DNA of 64,000 nucleotides from Verticillium longisporum (Eukaryota > Ascomycota > Sordariomycetes > Glomerellales > Plectosphaerellaceae): assembly GCA_019188255.1 (NCBI GenBank), contig JAETXT010000003.1, forward strand, positions 1,674,001-1,738,000, in the 5' to 3' direction. The position numbers were made by a program, and so were the translations under genes. The notes beneath the pieces are model-generated. The model saw only the letters and a list, made by a program, of their open reading frames with translations, ran no database searches and was not told where the DNA came from. Numbering within the stretch: position 1 is the first letter of the stretch; every line of letters starts with the position of its first letter. Below, in pieces: positions 14,601 through 25,067 of the stretch.

Positions 14601-17600
14601 ATGGATGATGTCGTGGCTCCCAAAGGCACTCCGGGCCCTGATGGTGCAGGTGTCGGTGTCCTTGGTGGCCTGATGCCAGGCTTCCACAGCAGCGGCAGCT
14701 TCCAAGGCAGCAGTCCACTGACCGCCCCGACGACCTCCCCTGCGCCGCCCGCCCCTGCCCCTGCATCTGGGCCTGCTACCACAGCCAGACTGCCCCGAAG
14801 TGCCCCATCCCCAGGCCCCGACGAACTGGCCGCTGGCCTTGCATTCAGTGACGTCTCTGATGAACTTTTCCAGCTGCGGCCCCAGTTCGATAACAACAAC
14901 AACAACAATTCGAGCCCAACCATCACCGCTTCCAATCCAAGCCATACCACCAGCCCGTCACTCTCCAGGGCGACTCTTGCTTCCAATCCCGCAACACCCA
15001 ATACCGGCACTGCGAGCACATCACCCTCGACCCAACCTGCTGCTACCTCACAGTCCAACACACCGACCTCCACTGCCCAGCCGCGCAGACCATCCCCGGA
15101 TTAGCTGCCCGACTCAAGGCGCTCGGATTCGGCACCTCGAACAAGAAACCCCCGACCCTTCCCCGACAGCGCCTCAGCACGACCGCATCGGTCGGCTTCC
15201 TGAAGACCAGATCCGACAACTGGAGAAAATACACCGGGCGAACTCCGTCAACTCGATCATTGAACGGCGCGGTCGCCCCTGGAAGGGTGCCACCGCTCCC
15301 CTTCACAGATCCAAGTCGATCGCCGACGACAGCTCGGATAGGCCACAGGCCACACAGACGACCGAGTCGACCCCCGTGCATGCGTCTTTGCAACTCGCTG
15401 TCGCTGTGCCCGAGACGACGTTGTCGAATGCTTTCTTGCCGGAGATTGCTGCCTCAGAACCTCTGAATATGGACACCCAGAAGTATCGCTTGCCGGACCA
15501 CACAAATGGCAACGGCACCAAGGTGCAACTTGAGACAAGGCAGGAGCACCTTGAGCGAACGGCCAGGCCGCCCTCGCCCGACGAGGATGTGACTATTCCC
15601 CCTCCACCACCACCCAAGGACACTCCGCCCACGTTGTCAGCCGAGTTTACCCCTGACATCTCCTCCTACTTTACGGCCAATCACCAACGCCCAGGCTCAA
15701 TCTACACACTCTCCCGCGCCTCCTTTGCGAACCAGCTCGCCCAGCTGACGTCGCTACAACTGCCCGATGCCGGCTCCCTCGCCAGCAAGGTTTCCGCCAT
15801 TCCCACTGCAGACCAGGCCTCCAAAGCTCTGATAAACGCCGCGGAGCAGATTCGAAGCTGGATACAAAAAGCGTCCGAAGTCATTGCTGGCCTGGACAGC
15901 GAAGATGATGTGGAATGGGCAGCAGCTGGTGGGCGCGAAGGCCTGGCAGAGGTGGAAAGCGCTGCCGCTCGCTTCGAAGACCTGATCAACGTTTACGTCG
16001 GAGCGATTGAGAAATTACAGTGTCGAGAGGACATTGCCATTGTGCCGCCAGGGGACCTCAAGCGGGCTGTCGCTCAGATGGAGGCCATCATCAACGAGTG
16101 GGCTATCATCGGATCCACCCTGAACACGGTGAAACAGCAAGTCGAGATCGCCATGGAGTGGGAAGAACTGTGGAACAACGTCCTTGGCGACATTCAGGGC
16201 GAGATGGACGAGCTATGCCGTCTGGTCTTCGAGATGGAAGAACGACGCCACAAGTCTCTCATGGCCGCTACTACCAACGACACAGTCGACATTGGAGACT
16301 TGGAGACTATCGTCGAAGAGACTCCCCACAACAAACCAAGCTGCAGGTGCAGAACCGCTTCAGCCTCAGCACCTTCCCAATGAGCCCCAGCTCTCCCGGC
16401 ACGCCGACACTGTCACAGGATGACTCCAGTCTTCTCGCGCTGTTCGCCCGCATGCAGCCCTTGAAGGCGTCCCTAGAATTTCTCCCCATGCGGCTTTCCG
16501 TCTTCGAAGCCAGGGCCGAGAAGTCTTTCCCTACAGCCTGTGAGGAGTTGGACATGCGGAGGAATGGCCTGGATGGCACCTACAAGAAGTTAGAGAAGGA
16601 CGCCGAATCCCTGCGCAAAGAGCTAGGCGAAGATCGTTGGGTCCTTGTGTTCCGAGGTGCAGGACGACAAGCGCAGAAGATGATTGAGTCTGTGGAACGT
16701 TCACTCCTGAAGCTGAAAGATTCGGTTGACGCGGGCCACCATCTCACGAGCGCCCCCGCGCTCAGCAAGAAGATAGAGAGCTATGATGACAAGCGAACTC
16801 ACTACGGCCCAGCTATCGAGAGGGTTCTCTCCATCATTGACAAGGGCGTTAAGGATCGCCTGACAGTCAATGGCGAGATCCTAAGGCTGCTTGCTGAGAT
16901 GGAAGCGAAGTGGGGATCCTTGAAGGGGCAGATGACGGATATGGATGCGACTTTGGACGAGATTCACGTTGACCAGCGCGCGCCGCAACTGCGGGACTCA
17001 GTCTCGAGTATGCTTTCGAATGACCGTTCGACGATCGACAGCGGACGCGAAACACCAGGCAGCTCCCCGCCATCCTCTGTCATCATGTCGAGCTTGGGCT
17101 TGGATCCTATTACGCCGACTGGGAAGCCCCGCAATGTTCGCCCTACAGGCAGCAACGGCAAGGCCTCGCACCCAAGCAACCGTCGGTATTCGTCCATGCC
17201 CACACTGGCCTCCCAAGTGTCGCGAAAGCCCCTGACGTCTCGTATGTCTACATTGGGCACATCCAACCTGCCGACTCCGGGCGGCAAGATTCCTCGTCCT
17301 GGCTCGACCCTTGCCAACCGACCAAAATGGAACCTGTCAAGCAACACATCGGATGTCGGGACCGGCCATAATTTCAAGCCTCTGTCGTTGACGACACCTA
17401 GCCCGTATGCCAAGAAGACACCTACGACAGCGCGAACTGCCTCCTCCTTAACCCCATCTTCCGGCCATCGCCTTACTCCTGCAGGCCGCAGTCCTCTCAA
17501 TCGATCCTCCTCTGCTTCGCCCATGTTGGAGGAAACACCGACCAAACCTAGTACATCGCGGCTGTCGTTCCGTGACAGAATTGCCTCTCCCGGCCCCTAT

Positions 17601-17918
17601 TCCCAACAGGTTCTGTCCAAACCTCGATTCGCATCGTCAGTCTCGGCCAGCGCAGTCTCGACAACCGGGAACCGACGAGCGTCTCTGCAACCGCCGAGAC
17701 TCGGACAGCCCGACCCTGTCACTCCCGCTCGCCCTGCAAGTTCCCTGGCCGCAGGAAGGCGTGTCAGCATGCTGCCACAGCCCAGGACGATGGGCGCCAA
17801 CGGCCGAGACTCTCCTCAGCTCACTGCAGGCACTCGAAGCGCGCTAGGAATGCGCAACAACTCCAACTTGGAGTCGTCTGCGACAACAGCCAGTGCGAAA
17901 CCTCGATGGCGGCATTAG
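14601..17918 (+). CDS. KAR9: KAR9-family spindle-positioning / karyogamy protein (frame broken three times)
   Basis: Kar9 proteins link EB1 at microtubule plus ends to actin-based transport to orient spindles and nuclei. The family is recognised from the helical region around 15800-16250 (IRSWIQKASEVIAGLD; EWAIIGSTLNTVKQQVEIAM) and 16430-17000 (LLALFARMQPLKASL; FPTACEELDMRRNGL; EDRWVLVFRGAGRQAQKM). A long Ser/Pro-rich tail carries an EB1-binding-like TPGGKIPRPGS motif. The frame changes at about 15094-15099, 15149-15153 and 16324-16327. Each change is a one-base deficit at a C or C/G run, and no intron fits. Adding one base at each would give about 1106 codons. The start at 14601 (MDDVVAPKG) is provisional: its context is weak, and an upstream exon is possible. 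The ending KPRWRH is followed by TAG. Most likely an intact gene with assembly errors. Confidence 0.85.
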
Positions 17919-18611
17919 GAGGCCGTCCTTACGGGCCGAACGAGACTGAGCAGTCTGAGCGTTTCGCCCGGACCTGCAGAGGCGGATACGACCACCGAGA
18001 CGGCGAAAAGCAAACCCCGCTGGCGGCTGTGAGCTATTGCTGGCCTCGTATCCTTGTCGCACAGAACCTGGGCAACGAACGCGTACAGTTTCGTCCCCCC
18101 CTCGGTTCGATCAGCGGATATCCATTTTCCTTGGTTCCCATTCTAGCGATCGGTTATGGCACGGCGTTTATGGGTGAGCGGGCCTACAGCGTTGAATTCG
18201 TCAGAGAGGAGAATACTGCCCAAAGGGAGCCCACCAAGAGTTTTGGTCGGGCCTCCAGAAGGGTAATCTTTAATGCGAAGACCCTCGGGTGTCAAGAGGG
18301 AAGCACGTGAGATGGACTAGTTGAAGGAGGAGAAGAAGACGACGACGAAGAAGAAGAAGGCGGGAGGGCAGGAAGGCGATAAACAAACTAGCAAACCGTT
18401 ATACCCATGTACGTTTTTAGCATATGAGACTTTGCAACTCGCTGGCAGGCGATGCTTGATCACAAGAGAGATGTAACAAACTGCAACTGCAAGGAAGCGA
18501 TTATTCCATTACAATGTGTCCGAGTCGATCGATGTGCGCTGGCATGCCCGCCTGTCGCCTACCGGATCGTGACCAGCCCCGTTGCCCCCTGTCGTCGGAG
18601 ACTGCCCCCCC
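17919..18611. other. Convergent 3' region between KAR9 and palC
   Basis: About 690 bp. Directly after the KAR9 TAG, the same frame stays open for 37 codons to a TGA at 18030-18032 and repeats the KPRWR motif (see findings). The rest is 3' flank, including a purine-rich stretch of GAAGAAGAC-like repeats at about 18325-18360. Confidence 0.6.
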
Positions 18612-20188
18612 TTAGTAGTAGCTGCTCCCACCATAATGGTCCTGTCTGGCCCCAGGATACGCGCCAGGTGGATCAGCGTGTTGTTGGCCCTTGGCCTCGT
18701 CGTCGGAGCTCAGGGCTTCGCCAAAGTCGTCGCTGCGGTCGGGCGGCGCGCGCGCGGCCTCGAGGACGCTCCGATCGAGCTCGGCGGGCTGGAATGGCTT
18801 GATGGTGTGGATCTCACGGCCGGAGGGCATCTGGGCGAGGACTGAGCCGGTCGTGGGGATTGCCTGGGTCGTGACCTGTCTTCATGTTAGGCTGGCGGAC
18901 TCTGGGCTTGTGTTGCTTAGGGTCTCGCAAGATCAAGCGGGACGGAGGGGGAGCAGGAAAGCATCTGGCAATAAAAAAAAAAACTCACAAGGTCGTTGAT
19001 CTTGGTCCATTTGACCTCGAGGTGCTCGATGACGCGCGTCTCTTCCATCTTGCCGCCGTCGGCGCCCCAGGCGGTCTCGCGCTCGCCCTTTTTGTCCTCG
19101 CGCTTCTCGGCCCAGTCCTTGCGCAGGCGGGAGAAGCCGGCGCCAAGGGAGGACTTTTTCGCGGCGGCGGCAGCGGCGTCGGTGCGGGGCTCGACGCCGG
19201 GCTCCTGGGGGGCGGCGCGGGGCCAGGCGGGGGGGGTGCCGGGCTCGCCCGCAATCTCGGCGGCAATGGCGGAGAAGCGGCAGGCGCGGGCGCGGGAGGA
19301 GCGGCGGGTGTCGTCCAGGTAGCGGTGGAGGGCGGGGATCAGGGGCGAGGCGCCGGGGGGGCGGGGGCCGCCGAGGGTGGCGGCCTGGGTGGCGTGGTCG
19401 GCGGCGGCGAGGGAGAGGCGGGCGAAGAGGTGGGCGCGGACCTTGGGCAGGGAGGGCGTGCGGTACATCCACTCCTTGTCGGCCTCGTTGCGGGTTTGCG
19501 AGACGACGGCGGGGTAGGGGTCGTCCTTGAGGACGGCGAGGAGGGTGGCCTCGGCGTGCGCCTGGGAGGCGAGGCCGCGGAGGACGGGGGCCGAGATGTC
19601 GACGCTCGGGGCCGGGTCCGAGGAGCCTTCAGCGCGCGTCGCGACGTGGGCGTAGAGCGAGGCGGCTTCTAGGAGGTGTTTTGTGGCAGTCTGGATGGCG
19701 ACGGTTCGTTCCTGGGCCAAGGGCGCTGCCACCGAGGTCACGTAGAGAGGCTGCAGGGCGATGCGGCCGGCGAGGGTGTAGGCGTGGGCGAGGGTGGCGA
19801 GAACAAAGGCGACCTCGTGGTCAAGGGATTGGACCTTGACACGCGGCGGTTCGCGTCCGGGGACGTGACTGTCAGACAGGGTTGGGCGCCATTCTATGGC
19901 GAGGGGAGCGGTTTGGCTGACGGTGATCTCCGTAGCATGGAGGCCCTTTCGTGTGAGGCCTGCGTCGATGGCAAATAGATAGGGCAGGTAGGCGTTCAGG
20001 GCGGTGATGAGCGAGGATATGTGGGGAGACTGGGCCGATGGCGGCAGTCTCTTGTGTTTCTTGAGGGCATCGCGGACGACCCCGCGGTAGGTGCTCGCAG
20101 TGAGGGGCAGCGAGGGGTGTGATTCACAGCTGAAGCTGGTGGAGAAGGAGAAGGAGGAGGTCGTCGGCAGAACAAAGGGGAACGGCAT
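18612..20188 (-). CDS. palC: pH-response regulator PalC, BRO1-domain protein
   Basis: PalC carries a BRO1 domain and joins the ESCRT-linked Pal/Rim complex that, at alkaline pH, leads to proteolytic activation of the PacC/Rim101 transcription factor at the plasma membrane. Exon 1 is 20188-18989 and exon 2 is 18875-18612; joined they give 487 aa. The start MPFPFVLPTTSSFSFS matches the characteristic PalC N-terminus and has AGC before ATG; an upstream in-frame extension to 20236 lacks an ATG. Other family stretches are TYRGVVRDALKKHKRLPP, LPYLFAIDAGL and IEWRPTLSD in the BRO1 domain, and MPSGREIHTIKPFQP in exon 2. The single intron starts with GTGAG followed by a run of eleven T. The gene is divergent from ALG6 across 767 bp and convergent with KAR9. 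No frame break is seen. Confidence 0.87.
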
Positions 20189-20955
20189 GCTGTCGAAGAA
20201 GCGAAGAATGCAGCGTCTCCAGGAAGCTGATGGCACTCGTAGATGGGATTTGATGGCGTGGTCGTGAGATGTTGATGCCGCTCTGTGCTGCCCCAGCGAA
20301 CAACTCGACTCATCTCAACGACTCGAACGATTCAGATTCAGCGCCAAGAGCAGTCATGTCGGACCGTGCCTGCGCCTTGAGAGGGACTGTCTTGCATACT
20401 GTAGACCCAGGCTCTTGAGCCGTGCCCATGACGCGGAGGTTGCTGAGGGTTCACGTTTTGCTTGATCGAAAAAAATAGGGAACAGCTCTGGCTGTTTCTG
20501 ACTATGTCGAATGCCCGAGTTTTCTCTTGAAGAGCTTGCAATCCGATGTATTTGATGCCATGGTGTAGGTATGGTCTGTAGGCCTCACGAACAGGAGCAA
20601 CAAGAGCTGAACGATAAGAAAAGCTCCGATAAGCAACTGCTGCCCACCCTTGCCACCCTCTACGTTCGGCTGTATAGTGGGGAGCTCCAGGGGCTTTGTG
20701 CACTAAGTAGACCACTAATGGCGATCCAATTTGGGCACCTCAGACCAGGAGCTGGGCACAGAGGACCTGACCCGTACGTTGTCGTCAAATCTGGTGCCGT
20801 GGCTACCCCACGAAAGGGCAGGCAGAACAGAACAGCAGAACAGAACAGACCATCACCGCCAATTCGCCTGGCTTGGTTCCCCGACAGGCACGCGACTGAC
20901 ACCCTCGCCTCATGCCAGCCTGAATTCAGTCTTTACCTCCCTCTTCTCGGCGACA
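20189..20955. promoter_or_regulatory. Divergent palC / ALG6 promoter region
   Basis: 767 bp between two start codons on opposite strands, so it must hold both promoters. A short AGAAC repeat lies at about 20824-20850, within the ALG6 side. I can point to no specific factor site with confidence. Confidence 0.6.
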
Positions 20956-22835
20956 ATGACTGGTCCTTTGCCTCACAAGGCTCGCCGCAGGGGGCCTAAG
21001 AAGCCGTCGCCTACTTCGTCCCAGACGACCATCGTCAACGTCACGTCGTCCACCAAGGGCGATGCTGTGGCCAAAGCGCCGCTGTTCCCGCTGGCCTCTT
21101 TCATGTGGGCTGCGCGTGGCTCGGCTTCCGAATGGGAGGTCCTGCCTCTGATCCTCATGGTTGTCGGCCTCTTCAGGTGGGCTGCTGGTCTTTGGGGCTA
21201 CTCTGGTAAGCTACCTACCTGCTCGGTGCCTTGACGCCCCGACGCGCAATCTCTCCCCACGAGGCTGTCATCGCTGACCACCAACTCTACAGGCTACCAC
21301 AGGGGCCCTGTGTTCGGCGACTACGAAGCGCAAAGGAACTGGATGGAAGTGACGACGCAGGTCCCCGTCTCGCAATGGTACTTCCATGATCTGCAACACT
21401 GGGGGCTGGACTACCCTCCCCTGACGGCATACCACAGCTGGGTCTGCGGCCAGATCGGGTCTCTGATCAACCCCGTCTGGTTCACTCTCTACGTCTCGAG
21501 GGGTTCTGACGACCCCGCTCTGAAGATATTCATGCGCGCCACGGTCATTGTGTCCGAGTACCTCGTCTACATCCCCGCCGCCGTTGTCTTTGTGAGGAGG
21601 TTCAGCAGGTTCAACGGTGTCTCCAACTGGTCTGCCTCGCTTGCGCTGGTCGCCTTCCTGATGCAGCCGTCGACGATACTCATCGACCACGTGCATTTCC
21701 AGTACAACACGGTCATGCTGGGTTTCGTCCTCGCAAGCATGTCCAGCATGGTCGCCGGCCGCTACATGTGGTCCGCCGTCTTCTTCGTCGCAGCCCTTGG
21801 CTTCAAGCAAATGGCCCTCTACTATGCCTTTTCCGTCTTCTCCTATCTCCTGGGAAGCTGCGTCTTCCCCAAGCTCAACGTCGGCCGCCTGTTCGGCATC
21901 GCCTTGGTCACCGTCGTTTCTTTCGCCATACTCATCCTTCCCCTCGTCCTGGGCACCCTCTACGACGTGCGCAGAGGCATCGACTCGCGTCCTAATATTG
22001 ATGGCCCGCCTCCCCCGCTGCCCCTGTTTCCCCACCTCGCCGAAAAGCTCGACACCGACGCCTTCTACTACCCTCTCGTCGAGCAGCTCCTTCAGATGGT
22101 GCACCGCATCTTCCCCTTTGCGCGCGGCCTCTTCGAGGACAAGGTTGCCAACTTCTGGTGCGCCCTCAACGTCGTGGTCAAGCTGCGCAACTTTGCCCCC
22201 GAACTGCAGCAAGGGGCCGCGCTGGCGTTGACGCTGGCATCCATCATCCCAGCCAACCTTGTCCTCTTCTTCCGCCCTCGCAAGCACCTGTTGCCCCTCG
22301 GCTTCGCGGCGACCGCATGGGGCTTCTTCCTTTTCAGCTTCCAGGTCCACGAGAAGAGCGTTCTTCTGCCGCTCATGCCCATGACTCTGCTCCTCGCCGG
22401 CAAGCAGGGTCTCTCAAGGGACACACGCGCTTGGGTCGGCTTTGCCAACATTTTGGGTGCTTGGACCATGTTTCCCCTTCTCCAGCGCGTTGATCTCCGC
22501 GTTCCGTACGCCGTCCTGACCCTGCTCTGGGCCTACCTGCTCGGCCTCCCGCCGACATCGCTGAGCGCATACTTCCAGGAGGGCCAGTCAGCCTGGGTCC
22601 AGTGGGGAACAGCCCTGGTGCATGGCGTCTTCTACGTCGCCATGGCGGCCTGGCACGTCGTCGAGGCGACGGTGCGCCCCCGATCGACAAGCCTGACCTT
22701 TGGACTGTCGCCAACGTTGGCGTCGGCTGCGTCGGCTTTGGTCTGTGCTATCTGTGGTGCATGTGGCAGCTTTTCGCGCAAAGCGGGCAGCTACCTGTCA
22801 AGGCTAGCAGCAAGTCGAAGAAAAAGTCGTACTGA
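20956..22835 (+). CDS. ALG6: Dolichyl-P-Glc:Man9GlcNAc2-PP-dolichol alpha-1,3-glucosyltransferase ALG6
   Basis: ER membrane enzyme that adds the first glucose to the lipid-linked Man9GlcNAc2 oligosaccharide for N-glycosylation. Exon 1 is 20956-21205 and exon 2 starts at 21293, with an 87-bp intron. Family motifs are GDYEAQRNWMEVTTQVPVSQ, WGLDYPPLTAYHSW in the first luminal loop, IDHVHFQYNTV and FQVHEKSVLLPL. Many hydrophobic membrane segments run through the length. The start MTGPLPHK sits in GACAATGAC. At 22677-22681 (five C) the frame changes by one base deficit. In the continuing frame the conserved C-terminus reads DKPDLWTVANVGVGC and ends with a KSKKKSY tail, TGA at 22835, for about 597 aa. 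Read literally, the frame would end at 22863 with an unrelated tail. Confidence 0.94.
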
Positions 22836-23303
22836 GGCTAGGTACGAAGAGCATAAGAAGTAAGGGTTTCGATGTGCACTCCCTTTTGTGATACCATTTT
22901 CTCATGTCAGAGTGTCTGGAGGGTTTGTAGGGATTAGACGAGGCCGGCAGAGTAGCATGAGCCTGCAAAGGTTCGCGACACGTATGAAGTCGCAAATAAG
23001 AAGCCATCTACACAGTGTCCATCGTTCCTAGACACATTCGTTGGATAGCTGTGATGGCGACCCCTGAACGCCCATCTGAGATGGAGGTGGCGATGGCCGC
23101 ATGCTTAGTCATGATTGTCGTAGTATCTGATCGCCGTCTTTCAGGACTCAACGCCACCACGTTCGGATCCCCCCTTGACATTGAAGGTATAGTTAGTTGT
23201 AGGGTGGTTGCCATTGGCACGCAGAAGTCGAGTCTTCGTCGTTTCATAAAAGAATCGCCTCGGCATTGATATACTTGAGATCACCGTTTCGACACAGGAC
23301 AGC
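22836..23303. other. ALG6 3' flank and OGG1 promoter
   Basis: 468 bp between tandem genes. It must hold ALG6 termination and OGG1 initiation signals. No gene or distinctive motif is seen. Confidence 0.55.
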
Positions 23304-24678
23304 ATGGCCCCCGTCAGGGTCACCGAGTGGCGCAAGTTGCCACTGAGCCTCACAGAGCTGTGCATCGATACAACACTGCGCTGCGGCCAATCCTTTCGAT
23401 GGCGGAAGATCAATGATGAATGGTTTGATGAGCACAAAAGCCTTGTAAATTTCATCCACACTTACACTTCATCAGGTGCTGCACGCTGCATGGGCGCATC
23501 ATCTCACTGAAGCAAGACCCGACTCACCTTCACTACCGTTCAATCTGGCCCGCCGCAGCCCAGCGACCAACATCCGCGCCAATCGTGAAGACGGAGACCC
23601 CAGAGGACGACACGGAGGAACTGCTCAAGCACTACCTCAGTTTGAAGCTGGACCTGACGAGCTTGTATGAGCAATGGTCAGAAGCAGACGCCAATTTCCG
23701 CAAGAGGGCACCCAAGTTCGGAGGTGTCCGCATGCTGAGCCAGGATGCGTGGGAGGCCCTGATCAGCTTCATATGCAGCAGCAACAACAACATTTCCAGG
23801 ATATCACAAATGGTGAGCCCCCCCCCCTTTTCCCCCTCCTCTGCAGCCCCGGCAGCCATCGACCGCCCACCAAGCTGACGCGCAGCCAGGTCCACAAACT
23901 CTGTCTGCATTATGGCCCGCTCATCGGGCACATCAACGAGCAGCCCTTCCACGATTTCCCCACGCCGGAGGCCCTGACGGGCAAGCAGGTCGAGTCGCAC
24001 CTCCGCGAGCTCGGGTTCGGCTACCGCGCCAAGTACATCGCCGAGACGGCCCGTGTCGTTTCCACGGAGAAGCCCAAGGGGTGGCTCGCAGGCCTGGCGA
24101 ACCCGGCGCACCCGAATTTCCGCGCCGCGTCCGAGGCCGAGGACGAGAAGATGCTGCCGCCACCGACGACGTACAAGGAGGCGCACGAGGCGCTGCTCGC
24201 CCTCGCTGGCGTGGGTCCCAAGGTGGCGGACTGCGTGTGTCTCATGGGCCTTGGGTGGGGGGAGGCCGTGCCGGTGGACACGCACGTGTGGCAGATTGCG
24301 CAGAGGGACTACAAGTTTGGCAAGAGCAGGACGAAGACGTTCAGCAAGGTCATGTACGATGCGGTGGGAGATCACTTTCGGCAGCTGTGGGGGGAGTATG
24401 CGGGGTGGGCGCATTCCGTCTTGTTCACGGCCGATCTCAAGACGTTTGAAGGGAGGGTGGCCAAGAAAGAAGAGGATGATGAGGCGTTGGTGGTGAAGGG
24501 GGAGGCTGGCGAGGATGCGATTGTAGAGGTTAAGCGGGAAGTCGTGGAAGATGAGGCGTCCCCGCCTTTGACGGGTAAGAAGCGCAAGACTGTCCAGACG
24601 AAGGTCAAGATTGAGGTTGAGGAAGCGGGAGATGCACACCCAAAAGGGAGGAGGACTCGGTCTCAGAAGGCAGTGTGA
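23304..24678 (+). CDS. OGG1: 8-oxoguanine DNA glycosylase/AP lyase OGG1
   Basis: Bifunctional base-excision repair enzyme that removes 8-oxoguanine opposite cytosine. Exons 23304-23422, 23476-23812 and 23890-24678 join in phase to 414 aa. Intron 1 is 53 bp with an unusual GTTTGA donor; intron 2 is 77 bp with GTGAGC. The N-terminal domain holds LTELCIDTTLRCGQSFRWRK; the HhH-GPD core holds ISFICSSNNNISRI, LRELGFGYRAKYI and GVGPKVADCVCLMGL, where the Lys after GVGP is the Schiff-base nucleophile, and PVDTHVWQIAQRDY, whose Asp is the catalytic acid. After WAHSVLF there is an acidic and Lys-rich tail ending GRRTRSQKAV, which could be a nuclear signal. Intron 1 was placed because it yields EW-CCTLHGRIISLKQD, which continues the conserved N-terminal domain. 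Confidence 0.93.
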
Positions 24679-25067
24679 TTTATTTCAGGATAACTTTGTA
24701 AAAAGCGATACCCATCTCTCGTACAGAACCATGCTTGAAAATTAGCATGCTTCGATAAAAGGACCTGATGGGCAAAGGGCCACCAAGCTGCCCAGCTGGG
24801 TTTGAGATTGAGGTGTGTCGGCTAAATGTCGGCTGAGTCGCGAGATGCGTTTGGTAAAGCTCTGCGCGACCCATCAAACCTGATGCGCTTGGCCGTCCCT
24901 AATCCCAACGTCGCCCTTCAGCCCGCCCCCTCGATACGCTCGACAACCCATCATCATCTCCATCCATCAACTCTGCTTCCGATCAAGCCTTCACTGATGC
25001 ACTCCTGCAGCATCGTTCGATATCCTCCAACCCCTCAAGATATGACACAAGTAAACCCTTGAGCAAG
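24679..25067. promoter_or_regulatory. OGG1 3' flank and SF3B1 promoter
   Basis: 389 bp between tandem genes. The last 150 bases are C/T-rich, as in ascomycete core promoters and leaders, and belong to SF3B1. No other feature is seen. Confidence 0.55.

Noticed and set aside
16270..16330. A short intron explaining the third KAR9 frame change
   Set aside because: GT...AG pairs available are far below fungal intron size, and both flanks are continuous coding sequence.
21268..22350. 360-codon minus-strand frame opposite ALG6
   Set aside because: Acidic low-complexity shadow of the hydrophobic ALG6 coding strand.
22677..22863. Alternative ALG6 C-terminus in the uncorrected frame
   Set aside because: The other frame encodes the family-typical KPDLW...VGVGC tail, so the literal ending is an artefact of the missing base.
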